13,625 nt of DNA from JARIHD01 sp035629475. Its GTDB lineage: Bacteria > Patescibacteriota > Saccharimonadia > Saccharimonadales > UBA4665. The notes beneath the pieces were generated by a model. It was given only the letters and a program-made list of their open reading frames with translations, had not been told where the DNA came from and searched no databases. The stretch is from positions 1-13,625 of the forward strand of contig DASPHS010000054.1 of the NCBI GenBank assembly GCA_035629475.1, given 5' to 3'. Shown here one piece after another: positions 1-6,855 of this stretch. Positions within the stretch are counted from its first letter, which is position 1, and the number at the start of each line of letters is the position of its first letter. A program made the translations under genes and the position numbers.

Positions 1-2
1 GG

Positions 3-584
3 CGCTTTGACCAATTGAAGGACTATGTGGACGCTCACCGGCCACCGCGCATTGCGCCGGAAGTGTTTGCTGAAACTATCGTCTTGCCGGATATGCACAA
101 CGAAACGCAGGTCGATACCTTCCTGAACCAGGTTGCTGAACTGACCTATTTGCAGATTGAGCAGGTGCGACCCCACTGGTACCGGACGGGTATGATGCGT
201 CAGCCGGGGCTCTGTGCCAAAACGACCGCTATTATGTGTCACAATCTGGGTAGATGGGGTATCGAGTCGGAACCTATGTACCACGCTTTTCCCGAAAGTC
301 ATTTTTATGTACGCACCACTAATCTCCCTGAAAATAAAGATGCCGACTTGACCTGGCAGCAGTTTTTGCCTCAGGACGATGTCAACTTCGACGTACCAGA
401 CACCCTTATCGCATCTTCTGGTGGCCTGGCAGTGGCAGCAATTGTGTACGGCGTACCTGAGCATGCGGGTCGGTACTGGGACGATGCGTCGCCGAATCCC
501 ACCGATTGGCGCGAATTCCGCAGCAGTTTGCTCTGGGAAGTTATCGCCCCTCATGAACAGCATCCCGAATGGCTTGGTCCCTAA
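3..584 (+). CDS. Papain-fold/transglutaminase-like protein (5' partial)
   Basis: The reading frame is open to the left edge, so the true start is probably outside the window. A TTG at 15 is the first possible internal start but has no convincing ribosome binding site. I do not recognise a named family. Numbering from the TTG, the order is Cys67 in GLCAKTT, a helix ending GRWGIE, His96 in SHFYVRT, then Asp111 in DLTWQQF. This Cys-His-Asp order, with Cys at the head of a helix and the D-x-TWQQF motif, is typical of transglutaminase-like and papain-like fold proteins, which hydrolyse or transfer amide bonds. No signal peptide can be judged because the N-terminus is missing. The gene ends 75 nt before the next start, with no clear terminator. 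Gene identity is sure. The fold is an inference of moderate strength, and the substrate is unknown. Confidence 0.8.
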   Translation, partial: RFDQLKDYVDAHRPPRIAPEVFAETIVLPDMHNETQVDTFLNQVAELTYLQIEQVRPHWYRTGMMRQPGLCAKTTAIMCHNLGRWGIESEPMYHAFPESHFYVRTTNLPENKDADLTWQQFLPQDDVNFDVPDTLIASSGGLAVAAIVYGVPEHAGRYWDDASPNPTDWREFRSSLLWEVIAPHEQHPEWLGP

Positions 585-642
585 GCGAAGGTTGCAGCCC
601 CAAGAGCGCAATTAACTATCTGGTTCCTGCAGGTCAGCGTGG

Positions 643-648
643 TATAAT
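643..648 (+). promoter_or_regulatory. -10 box of the ftsA-like operon, leaderless type
   Basis: A perfect TATAAT ends 11 nt before the ATG at 660. Transcription starting about 7 nt past the box would leave a leader of at most 5 nt, and no Shine-Dalgarno sequence is present. The -35 region is weak: the best candidate is TGGTTC at 621-626 with a 16-nt spacer. Start-site position is inferred. Confidence 0.6.
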
Positions 649-659
649 TAATTTCGATT

Positions 660-1991
660 ATGCTTGATAAACTCAAAAACATGGGGCAGGGCCTTGTAAG
701 CAATATTGCGAACAAAGCCGCTGAAGTAAATACCAAAGTCAGCAAAAACGCCGAAGCCGCCGAGGGTGACCAGTATGTCGTTGCTTTAGACATCGGTACA
801 GAATACGTCAAAGCACTCATTGGCCGCGTGCAGGACGATACTGTCGAGATCATTGGCGTCGGGCGCGCCCACCAGGAGCTCAGCCACATGCAGGCCGGGG
901 CAATCGCTGATATATCAGGGGTCGTTACGAACTGTGACCGTGCTTTGGCCGAAGCCGAAGAGCAAGCTGGCGTGAGCGCCCGTACTGCCGTCATCGGCAT
1001 CGCTGGCGAACTGGTAAAAGGCACGACCACCACGGTGCGTGTCAGCCGCAAAACCCCCGAAAAAGCCCTCGATCTAGCTGAAGTAGAAAAAATCATCAAG
1101 TTAGTCCAAGGCCGCGCCGAGCTGAAAGCCAAAAAAGAGTTGGCTTGGGAACTGGGTGGCAAGGAAGTCGAAGTCCGCCTGGTGAATAGCGCACTGGTCG
1201 GCATTGAAATTGATGGCTACAAAGTCACCAGCCCGATTGGTTTCCAGGGCCGCGATGTCGTGGTCCAGCTGTACACCGCCTTTGCACCCCTGATTCACAT
1301 TGGCGCCCTGGAGCGCACCGCACAGCAGCTCGACCTTGACCTACTGGCTGTGGCTGCTGAGCCGTTTGCCGTAGCCCGCTCGGTTATCGGCAATGATGCC
1401 AACGCCAGCATTAGCGCCGTCCTTATGGACGTCGGTGGTGGGACGACAGACATCGCCGTTATTAATGAAGGTGGCGTCCAGGGTACCAAAATGTTTGGTA
1501 TCGGTGGCCGTGCCTACACCCGCAGCCTCGAGCGTGAATTAAACGTATCGTTCCAGCAGGCCGAAGAGCTTAAGCTCGGTATATCCAACGGTCGTCTACC
1601 TGAATCCAAAATCCCTGCCGTAGAGAACATCCTCAGCAAGACGCTCGATGTCTGGATCAACGGCGTAGAGCTGGCGCTCAGTGAGTTCACCAAGCTTGAC
1701 CATTTGCCCAACCGCCTGTTTCTCTGCGGGGGTGGCTCCAGCCTCGATATGCTCATGGAAAAGCTGGAAAGCGAAGACTGGTACAAAGAATTGCCGTTTG
1801 CCCGTAAGCCCGTTGTTAAACACATCCAACCCGAGCAAGTCTGGGGCATCCAGGATAAGACTGGTGATGTCAGCGACCACACGTTCATTACGGCTATGGG
1901 CTTATTACGGGTCGGTCTTGATACACTGCAGTTTTCCAAAGAGCCAGGTGATTCAATCCGTGAAAAAATAGATAAAATGTTACGCGTTTAA
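660..1991 (+). CDS. FtsA/PilM-like actin-fold ATPase
   Basis: This is an actin/Hsp70-superfamily ATPase of the FtsA type, expected to bind the inner face of the membrane and polymerise or scaffold a division or envelope machine. The phosphate-1 motif is ALDIGTEYVKALIG (42-55), phosphate-2 is VLMDVGGGTTDIAVI (254-268), and the adenosine motif is LFLCGGGSS (353-361). Residues 78-117, containing MQAGAIADISG and AVIGIAGE, match the FtsA-type SHS2 (1C) region. An N-terminal extension of about 38 residues, absent from ordinary FtsA, begins with the likely amphipathic helix MLDKLKNMGQGLVSNIANKA. The C-terminus SIREKIDKMLRV could be a membrane-targeting helix. It leads a four-gene operon, and ftsZ does not follow. 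Length 443 aa is close to FtsA. PilM is the main alternative; FtsA-like fits better because of the SHS2 region. Fold is sure, exact role is not. Confidence 0.88.
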   Translation: MLDKLKNMGQGLVSNIANKAAEVNTKVSKNAEAAEGDQYVVALDIGTEYVKALIGRVQDDTVEIIGVGRAHQELSHMQAGAIADISGVVTNCDRALAEAEEQAGVSARTAVIGIAGELVKGTTTTVRVSRKTPEKALDLAEVEKIIKLVQGRAELKAKKELAWELGGKEVEVRLVNSALVGIEIDGYKVTSPIGFQGRDVVVQLYTAFAPLIHIGALERTAQQLDLDLLAVAAEPFAVARSVIGNDANASISAVLMDVGGGTTDIAVINEGGVQGTKMFGIGGRAYTRSLERELNVSFQQAEELKLGISNGRLPESKIPAVENILSKTLDVWINGVELALSEFTKLDHLPNRLFLCGGGSSLDMLMEKLESEDWYKELPFARKPVVKHIQPEQVWGIQDKTGDVSDHTFITAMGLLRVGLDTLQFSKEPGDSIREKIDKMLRV

Positions 1992-2003
1992 AACAAGTAG
2001 GTT

Positions 2004-3725
2004 ATGAGCAATACACCCAACAATGCAGGAAAAGACGTTATTTACATCGACGTAGACGATGAGATTACGGCTATTATTGACAAAGTTCGCAGTTCCGAAC
2101 AGCGTATTGTAGCCCTCGTGCTGCCCAAGCGCGCCACTATGATGCAGAGCATCGTCAACATGAAGCTCCTCAAGCGGACGGCCGATAATGCCAAAAAGCA
2201 TCTGGTACTGATTACTTCCGAGGCTAGCCTGTTGCCATTAGCCGGTACCGTCGGTCTGTACGTTGCCAAGACACCGCAGTCCCGCCCGGAAATCCCTGCT
2301 ATGGGTGCTGCTCATCCGGGCGATGACGCCGATGACGAGCCAATTGCCTTAAATGCAGCTGGCGGCGTCAGCGAGCCCGCACTCGACCCATCCAAGCCCA
2401 TCGGTGCCTATACTGGCGCTGCTGCCGTAGGGCGCGGGCCTGCGGCCGGTGAAGACGAGGCTATTGAGATGCCCGATGAGCCTGATGCTCAGCCCAAGCT
2501 CAACGGTAGCCCCATCAACCCCGATGGCCCCAAGCCCAAAAAAGACCGCAAATTAGCCATTCCGGACTTCAATAAATTCCGGTTGTGGCTGGTGTTAGGC
2601 GGTGTGGGCATCGTGCTGCTGGTATTCCTGGGTTACCTGGCATTCGCCGTTATGCCCAAGGCGACAATTGCCATCAAGACTGATAGCTCGGCTATCGACG
2701 CCGACTTAAGTGTTGAGCTGGACCCTGAAGAGACCCAGGTCGACATCGATAACAGTACGCTCCCTGCATTCCGTGAAGAAATAAAGAAAACGGTCACGCA
2801 AACCGTCGAAGCAACGGGCAAGAAAGACAATGGCACCCGGGCTAAGGGCACCATCACTGCTTCAACATCGTGCTCAGCAGACGCTCCCGAGCCAATTCCA
2901 GCCGGCACCGGCGTTACAGCGCAGGGGCTGACCTTTATTACGCAGAATACCATTACCTTCCAGCCACGTGTGGTAAACAAGAAGTGTCAGTTTGAAGGTT
3001 CGGCGCCTATTATTTCGCAGCAGAATGGCGCTCAGTACAACCTGGATGCTCGCAACGACTACAAGATCGCAAACAATCCTTCCTTGGCCGCCTCCGGCAC
3101 CGCTACCACCGGCGGTACGAGCGTTATCGTGAAGGTCGTGCAGCAGTCTGACATCGATAGCGCCGCCCAAAAGATTGGTTCTCAAGACAATGAGGCCGCC
3201 AAGCTCGACCTCGAAGAAGCACTCCAGCAAAAGAGCACCATGCCTGTCACTGAAACCTTTGGCAGTACGCCCGGCGACGTAACGCCATCAGTGGCCGCCG
3301 GTACCGAAGCTGAAGGCGTGACAGTGACTGCTCAGACCACGTACTTTATGCTCGGCGTCAAAGAGGCTGACCTGAAGAAGATAATCGCCGAAGAAGTGAA
3401 CAAAGAAATTGATACCGACAAGCAGACTATCCTGGACTACGGCCTGGACAGCGCGTTCTTCAAGGTTGAGGCAACCCAGAATAACACTGCATCTGTCACA
3501 TTGAGCACGACCGCCATCGCAGGTTCCGACCTCAATACCGCTGAAATCAAAACCCAGGTTGCTGGCATGAAGGCCAACGACGCCAAAGAAGCTATCAAGG
3601 AATATCCTGGCGTAACAGAAGTGTCTGTTAAATACAGTCCGTTCTGGGTAAAGTCGATCCCTAAGAAAACGGGTAAAATCACGCTGACCATTGAAAAACC
3701 ACAAGTAACCAATGCTAAAGACTAG
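2004..3725 (+). CDS. Baseplate-J-like single-pass membrane protein
   Basis: This is a 573-aa protein of a type common in CPR genomes; its function is not established. Residues 11-99 form a compact alpha/beta domain (YIDVDDEIT, IVALVLPKRATMMQSIVNMK, HLVLITSE). Residues 100-183 are an acidic, Pro/Ala-rich linker. A membrane helix spans about 192-216 (LWLVLGGVGIVLLVFLGYLAF) and starts the motif MPKATIAIKT. The remainder, 220-573, is probably outside the membrane; its stretch near 270-315 (ATGKKDNGTRAKGTITAS, IPAGTGV, TFIT) resembles the baseplate J/gp47 beta domain of contractile machines. The C-terminus has a PFWVKSIP motif followed by a beta hairpin. It begins 12 nt after the ftsA-like stop, with a poor AGTAGG site only 2 nt from the ATG. 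A membrane partner of the actin-like protein is a reasonable inference. The baseplate resemblance is judged by eye. Confidence 0.85.
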   Translation: MSNTPNNAGKDVIYIDVDDEITAIIDKVRSSEQRIVALVLPKRATMMQSIVNMKLLKRTADNAKKHLVLITSEASLLPLAGTVGLYVAKTPQSRPEIPAMGAAHPGDDADDEPIALNAAGGVSEPALDPSKPIGAYTGAAAVGRGPAAGEDEAIEMPDEPDAQPKLNGSPINPDGPKPKKDRKLAIPDFNKFRLWLVLGGVGIVLLVFLGYLAFAVMPKATIAIKTDSSAIDADLSVELDPEETQVDIDNSTLPAFREEIKKTVTQTVEATGKKDNGTRAKGTITASTSCSADAPEPIPAGTGVTAQGLTFITQNTITFQPRVVNKKCQFEGSAPIISQQNGAQYNLDARNDYKIANNPSLAASGTATTGGTSVIVKVVQQSDIDSAAQKIGSQDNEAAKLDLEEALQQKSTMPVTETFGSTPGDVTPSVAAGTEAEGVTVTAQTTYFMLGVKEADLKKIIAEEVNKEIDTDKQTILDYGLDSAFFKVEATQNNTASVTLSTTAIAGSDLNTAEIKTQVAGMKANDAKEAIKEYPGVTEVSVKYSPFWVKSIPKKTGKITLTIEKPQVTNAKD

Positions 3726-4137
3726 CAGCGATATACTGGCTCTCGATGTGGGTGGAACAAGAATAGGGGTAGCGCACGCCAACCCTGTGGCCCGTATCGC
3801 CTCACCGTTGACGACGGTTATCAATGATGCGACAGTGTTTGAAAAGCTCGTGCAGCTATTGCAGCAGCAAGACGCCGCCGTGCTGGTGGTTGGCCTGCCG
3901 CGTAACCTGAGTGGTGACAGCACCGAGCAAACACGCATTGTGGAACAGTTCGTTCTCCAGCTAAAACAGCATATTGATCTGCCAGTATATTGGCAGGACG
4001 AGGCGGTGACATCGCGTCAGGCCGAAGCCGAACTCCGCGCCCGCGGCAAGCCATACGCCAAAGGCGACATCGACGCCCTCGCGGCCACCTATATCCTTGA
4101 AGATTTTTTACGTGACCATCCGGAGGTAAAAGCATGA
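3712..4137 (+). CDS. ruvX: RuvX/YqgF family pre-16S rRNA nuclease or Holliday junction resolvase
   Basis: This RNase H-fold nuclease is annotated in the family either as a putative Holliday junction resolvase or as the nuclease maturing the 5' end of 16S rRNA. The N-terminal motif ALDVGGTRIGVA (10-21) carries the first catalytic Asp at 12. VVGLPRNLSG (59-68), QDEAVTSRQAE (95-105) and the final DIDALAATYILEDFL (119-133) supply the remaining acidic residues expected for the active site. Length 141 aa is normal. Its ATG overlaps the end of the previous gene by 14 nt, and its stop TGA overlaps the mltG start as ATGA, so the gene is translationally coupled inside the operon. No strong Shine-Dalgarno precedes it, as expected with coupling. 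The ruvX-mltG pairing is common in bacteria. Identification is confident. Confidence 0.95.
   Translation: MLKTSSDILALDVGGTRIGVAHANPVARIASPLTTVINDATVFEKLVQLLQQQDAAVLVVGLPRNLSGDSTEQTRIVEQFVLQLKQHIDLPVYWQDEAVTSRQAEAELRARGKPYAKGDIDALAATYILEDFLRDHPEVKA
4122..4126 (+). promoter_or_regulatory. Shine-Dalgarno site of mltG
   Basis: GGAGG lies 7 nt ahead of the mltG ATG and inside the end of ruvX. It fixes the start codon. It also shows that this organism uses Shine-Dalgarno pairing for an internal operon gene, in contrast to the promoter-proximal genes here. Confidence 0.8.
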
Positions 4138-5129
4138 TTTACGCGCAACCCAACAAACGACACTGGCCCAAGCGCCTGGTCTTTGTGCTGCTCGTTGCCT
4201 TGCTGCTGGTGGTAGTGGCCACGGCTGGCGTGCGCTATACCTACAATGCCAATCTTAAGCCAGTGAGTACCAGTGAAGAGATTAAACTGTTTACCGTTGA
4301 TTCCGGTGCGACTGTCGAGGAAATTGCCAACAACCTGCAGAATGCCAAGCTCATCAAAAGCGCCTGGGCCTTTAAGCTGTATGTCAGCAGCAAAGAAGTC
4401 CGCAGCGATTTGCAGGCAGGGGAATACGAGTTACAGCCGCGCATGAGCGTGGCCGAAATCGTGTCGGTCCTGACGCATGGTAAGGTGGCTACTAATCTGG
4501 TGACCATCATCCCCGGCAAGCGAATCGACCAAATCCGCGAGAGTCTTATGGAATATGGATTCCCCGAAGCTGACGTCAATACAGCCTTGGACCCAGCGAC
4601 CTATGCTGGCAACCCTGCATTAGTCGACAAGCCTGATGCTGCGAGTCTGGAGGGCTACCTGTACCCGGATTCATACCAAAAGACATCGTCGTCTACCGCC
4701 CAGGACATCATAGAGTCGGCATTGCTGGAAATGCGCAAAACGCTGACCCCAGACTTGCGTGCAGCATTTGCCAAACAGGGTCTCAGTACGTACCAAGCGC
4801 TTATTTTGGCCTCAATCGTCGAGCGTGAAGTCCCCAAGGATGAGGACCGCACCCAGGTTGCTCAGGTCTTCCTGACCCGTATGCAAATTGGTATGCGGTT
4901 GGAATCTGACGCCACACGGTACTACTACGACACCTACAAAAACGACGGTTTGCCGCCCGCACCGATAAGTAACGTCAGTAAAAGCTCGCTCCAAGCCGTG
5001 GCAAATCCGGCCAAAACCGACTGGATTTACTTTGTATCAGGCGACGACGGCACGACGCATTTCTCCCACACGTTGGCAGAGCATGAATCCAAAGTGCGCC
5101 AGTATTGCCAGGAAAACTGTAGCTTATAG
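4134..5129 (+). CDS. mltG: Endolytic murein transglycosylase MltG
   Basis: MltG (YceG/DUF175 family) is an inner-membrane lytic transglycosylase that cuts nascent peptidoglycan strands and sets glycan chain length. A short cytoplasmic tail is followed by a membrane helix at about 14-33 (RLVFVLLVALLLVVVATAGV). Residues 50-118 look like the LysM-like regulatory domain (FTVDSGATVEEIANNL, AGEYELQPRMSVAEIV). The catalytic region has the family core LEGYLYPDSY (172-181) and ASIVEREV with catalytic Glu230, followed by RLESDATRYYY, GLPPAPISN, WIYFVSG and HFSHTLAEH. The usual GLPPGPIxNPG is GLPPAPISNVS here, a mild deviation. Length 331 aa is normal. Start choice is supported by GGAGG at 4122-4126, 7 nt upstream. 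It is the last gene of the operon. Identification is confident. Confidence 0.96.
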   Translation: MIYAQPNKRHWPKRLVFVLLVALLLVVVATAGVRYTYNANLKPVSTSEEIKLFTVDSGATVEEIANNLQNAKLIKSAWAFKLYVSSKEVRSDLQAGEYELQPRMSVAEIVSVLTHGKVATNLVTIIPGKRIDQIRESLMEYGFPEADVNTALDPATYAGNPALVDKPDAASLEGYLYPDSYQKTSSSTAQDIIESALLEMRKTLTPDLRAAFAKQGLSTYQALILASIVEREVPKDEDRTQVAQVFLTRMQIGMRLESDATRYYYDTYKNDGLPPAPISNVSKSSLQAVANPAKTDWIYFVSGDDGTTHFSHTLAEHESKVRQYCQENCSL

Positions 5130-5214
5130 TTACATTTCTCACAGCGCACCTATAAACACCTCTGATATAGTGCCGTTAACACCGATAGCAGTACCGGATG
5201 TATAGCTATAAATC

Positions 5215-5243
5215 TTGAAAAAACGGCAAGTGGCCTATATACT
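5215..5243 (+). promoter_or_regulatory. Promoter of the LysM/CHAP gene
   Basis: TTGAAA at 5215-5220 and TATACT at 5238-5243 are separated by exactly 17 nt, the best sigma-70-like promoter in this gap. A start near 5250 would give a leader of about 108 nt. A second possible promoter is TTGCAA (5249-5254) with TATTAT (5271-5276) and a 16-nt spacer. The palindrome TATAGCTATA at 5201-5210 lies just upstream of the first promoter and could be an operator. Nothing else, such as an RNA gene or clear terminator, is visible in 5130-5357. Confidence 0.6.
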
Positions 5244-5349
5244 TATGCTTGCAACGTTCGAGTTTGACGGTATTATACATATCTGGCGCTTGTCGTCGCT
5301 CCTTAGTGCAGCAGTCATTATTTAATCTAAATAACAACTAACACACGCT

Positions 5350-5375
5350 AAGGAAAGGTGCAGTCGCACCAGGAG
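5350..5375 (+). promoter_or_regulatory. Start-codon hairpin and two ribosome-binding candidates
   Basis: AAGGA (5350-5354) lies 3 nt before the GTG. GGTGC (5357-5361) can pair with GCACC (5366-5370) around an AGTC loop, which would hide the GTG. AGGAG (5371-5375) follows directly and is 6 nt ahead of an in-frame ATT. The arrangement decides the start and may limit translation. Confidence 0.4.
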
Positions 5376-6548
5376 TACACTATTCGTAATCCATTTTCTA
5401 AGACACCTCAAGTACACACGCAACTTGGTACATCAAGTAGCGTATTCAATCGTTTGAAGATTCGTTTTTCCCGTATGATGTCTCAGCGCCGCGTTATGCG
5501 GTCTGTTTTGCTGGGCTGCAACCTTATCCTCCTGGGGGGTGTAGTTTTGTTCGTGGCCCAGAGTGCCCCGAGTGACGCGGCCTCAACCCGCAATGCAGTA
5601 GCCTCATCTGATGCTGCTGATGTGCAGGGCGACCCACTGGATCAGCTGTCATCGGCTGACATCGCGCTCAGCACTGCCCGTATGACCGGCCTTGCCGAGG
5701 TATCTGGTGTTAAGAGCCAGGCTGACAGCGTAAACGCCGAACTGTCTGTGCCGCCGGTCTACACCGCCGTGATTAGCAAGCCACAAACCGTCGCTACCGA
5801 CCTTAAGAGCGGTAAGGACATCCAGACGTATGTCGTTGTTTCCGGTGATAACGTTCCTGGCATTGCCGCCAAGTTCAACGTCACATCTGACAGCATCAAG
5901 TGGTCCAACAACCTCACCAGCGACGCGGTTAATCCCGGCCTGTCACTGTTGATACCACCGGTCAACGGCATTGTCTACACCGTAAAAGCCGGTGACAACC
6001 CAGACACACTGGCAGCTAAGTACAAAGCTAACAAAGAGCAAATCATTGCCTATAACGACGCCGAGATTAACGGCTTGACCACTGGCCAACAGATTATTAT
6101 TCCAAACGGCCAGCAGCCTGCACCACCACGTGCAGCTTATGGTAGCGGTGGTAGCGGGTCATACTCATTCTCATTTGGTAGTGCTGGTTATAACGGCTAC
6201 GACCGTGGATTCTGTACCTGGTATGTCGCCAACCGCCGTGCCGAGATTGGCCGCCCTATCCCTGGTGGTTTAGGCAATGCGAGCACCTGGCACATCCGTG
6301 CACCGGCAGCCGGCTTTACAGTCAACCGTACGCCAGCCTATGGCGCGGCAGCCGTAACCGCCTTCAGGGGTGCTGGCCATGTCGTCTTCGTAGAAGAAGT
6401 AAATGCTGACGGTAGTATCTGGGTATCAGAAATGAACTCGAGCGGCCAAGTTTCCAAGACCAACACCGCCCGTGCGGGTGGATGGGGCAAGGTTGACTGG
6501 AAGCTCTTCCCAGCCGAAAAAGCCTCTACGTTCTACTATATTCATTAG
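5358..6548 (+). CDS. LysM-LysM-CHAP peptidoglycan hydrolase
   Basis: This is an exported cell-wall enzyme; CHAP domains cleave peptide or amide bonds in peptidoglycan. A 48-residue basic N-terminal region leads to a membrane or signal segment at about 49-69 (VLLGCNLILLGGVVLFVAQS). Residues 75-155 are a low-complexity linker. Two LysM repeats follow, at about 155-200 (TYVVVSGDNVPGIAAKFNV, ending LLIPP) and 206-250 (VYTVKAGDNPDTLAAKYKAN, ending IIIPN). After a Gly/Ser/Tyr-rich linker, the CHAP domain (279-396) has Cys286 in GFCTWYVANRR, His341 in GAGHVVFVEEV and Glu358/Asn360 in WVSEMN as the likely triad. The GTG start at 5358 is uncertain: its AAGGA is only 3 nt away, and alternatives are ATT at 5382 behind AGGAG, or ATG at 5475. 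Domain calls are confident; the start is not. Confidence 0.9.
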   Translation: MQSHQEYTIRNPFSKTPQVHTQLGTSSSVFNRLKIRFSRMMSQRRVMRSVLLGCNLILLGGVVLFVAQSAPSDAASTRNAVASSDAADVQGDPLDQLSSADIALSTARMTGLAEVSGVKSQADSVNAELSVPPVYTAVISKPQTVATDLKSGKDIQTYVVVSGDNVPGIAAKFNVTSDSIKWSNNLTSDAVNPGLSLLIPPVNGIVYTVKAGDNPDTLAAKYKANKEQIIAYNDAEINGLTTGQQIIIPNGQQPAPPRAAYGSGGSGSYSFSFGSAGYNGYDRGFCTWYVANRRAEIGRPIPGGLGNASTWHIRAPAAGFTVNRTPAYGAAAVTAFRGAGHVVFVEEVNADGSIWVSEMNSSGQVSKTNTARAGGWGKVDWKLFPAEKASTFYYIH

Positions 6549-6560
6549 GATGGGCGCCTC

Positions 6561-6666
6561 CACTGACGGCACATCCCGGGCGAAAGAAACGCGGTGCGTA
6601 CTCACGGTACTCTAGTACCGCTCGCTTACGCTCCTCCTCTTTCATCCCAGGCTGCGCTCGCCAGTG
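6561..6666. repeat. Large nested imperfect inverted repeat
   Basis: Several arms pair symmetrically around one centre: CACTG (6561-6565) with CAGTG (6662-6666); GAAAGA (6582-6587) with TCTTTC (6638-6643); GCGTA (6596-6600) with TACGC (6627-6631); and CGGTAC (6605-6610) with GTACCG (6615-6620) around a TCTA loop. The segments between are imperfect. No U-tract follows, so a simple intrinsic terminator is unlikely. It starts 12 nt after the LysM/CHAP stop and could be a MITE-like element, a cruciform or a structured 3' RNA end. Confidence 0.6.
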
Positions 6667-6683
6667 AATCCGCTACCCACTGC

Positions 6684-6768
6684 CGTCATCCTGAACTTGA
6701 TTCAGGACCCAGTAAAAGTATTCTACTATCGTCATGCTGAACTACGATTCAGCATCCAGTAAAACGTA
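6684..6768. repeat. Two tandem copies of a short palindromic repeat
   Basis: Copy 1 (6684-6720) and copy 2 (6730-6768) share the frame CGTCAT-CTGAA-GATTCAG-CCAGTAAAA-GTA. Each folds into a hairpin: TCCTGAA/TTCAGGA (6689-6695 with 6701-6707), and ATGCTGAA/TTCAGCAT (6734-6741 with 6748-6755). One stem base pair is C-G in copy 1 and G-C in copy 2. The sequence resembles small dispersed palindromes I associate with many bacterial genomes. With the inverted repeat before it, it fills most of the gap 6549-6855, in which I see no gene. Confidence 0.7.
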
Positions 6769-6839
6769 AATTCCTTTACAGTGCTGCTGCTTACAGCGGT
6801 GTTAATCTGAGGGGGCTATCTAAAATAACAGTAATCAGG

Positions 6840-6850
6840 TATCATATAAG
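6840..6850 (+). promoter_or_regulatory. -10 region of obgE, leaderless type
   Basis: Overlapping candidates TATCAT (6840-6845) and TATAAG (6845-6850) end 10 and 5 nt before the ATG at 6856. No Shine-Dalgarno sequence or clear -35 is visible. The predicted leader is about 0-4 nt. Confidence 0.45.
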
Positions 6851-6855
6851 ACGAT

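Noticed and set aside
581..1204. A 207-codon open frame on the minus strand opposite the ftsA-like gene
   Set aside because: It is a shadow of a certain gene, is low in complexity (Ser/Thr/Ala-rich), has no promoter or ribosome binding site, and matches no family.
3288..3938. A 216-codon minus-strand open frame across the baseplate-J-like gene and ruvX
   Set aside because: It crosses two well supported genes on the opposite strand and has no start signals or recognisable domain.
4134..4137. Use of the alternative genetic code in which UGA is glycine
   Set aside because: ruvX ends at TGA in an ATGA overlap exactly where the protein family ends, so UGA is a stop here.
5130..5357. A riboswitch or small RNA in the gap before the LysM/CHAP gene
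   Set aside because: No known aptamer core or strong multi-stem fold is visible; only promoters, one short palindrome and the start-codon hairpin can be supported.
5508..5522. A lipobox (LLGC) in the LysM/CHAP protein
   Set aside because: The hydrophobic stretch lies mostly after the Cys, which is the wrong order for a lipoprotein signal.
6549..6855. CRISPR array or tRNA in the repeat-rich gap
   Set aside because: There are only two imperfect repeat copies without a regular spacer pattern, and no cloverleaf or T-loop sequence can be found.
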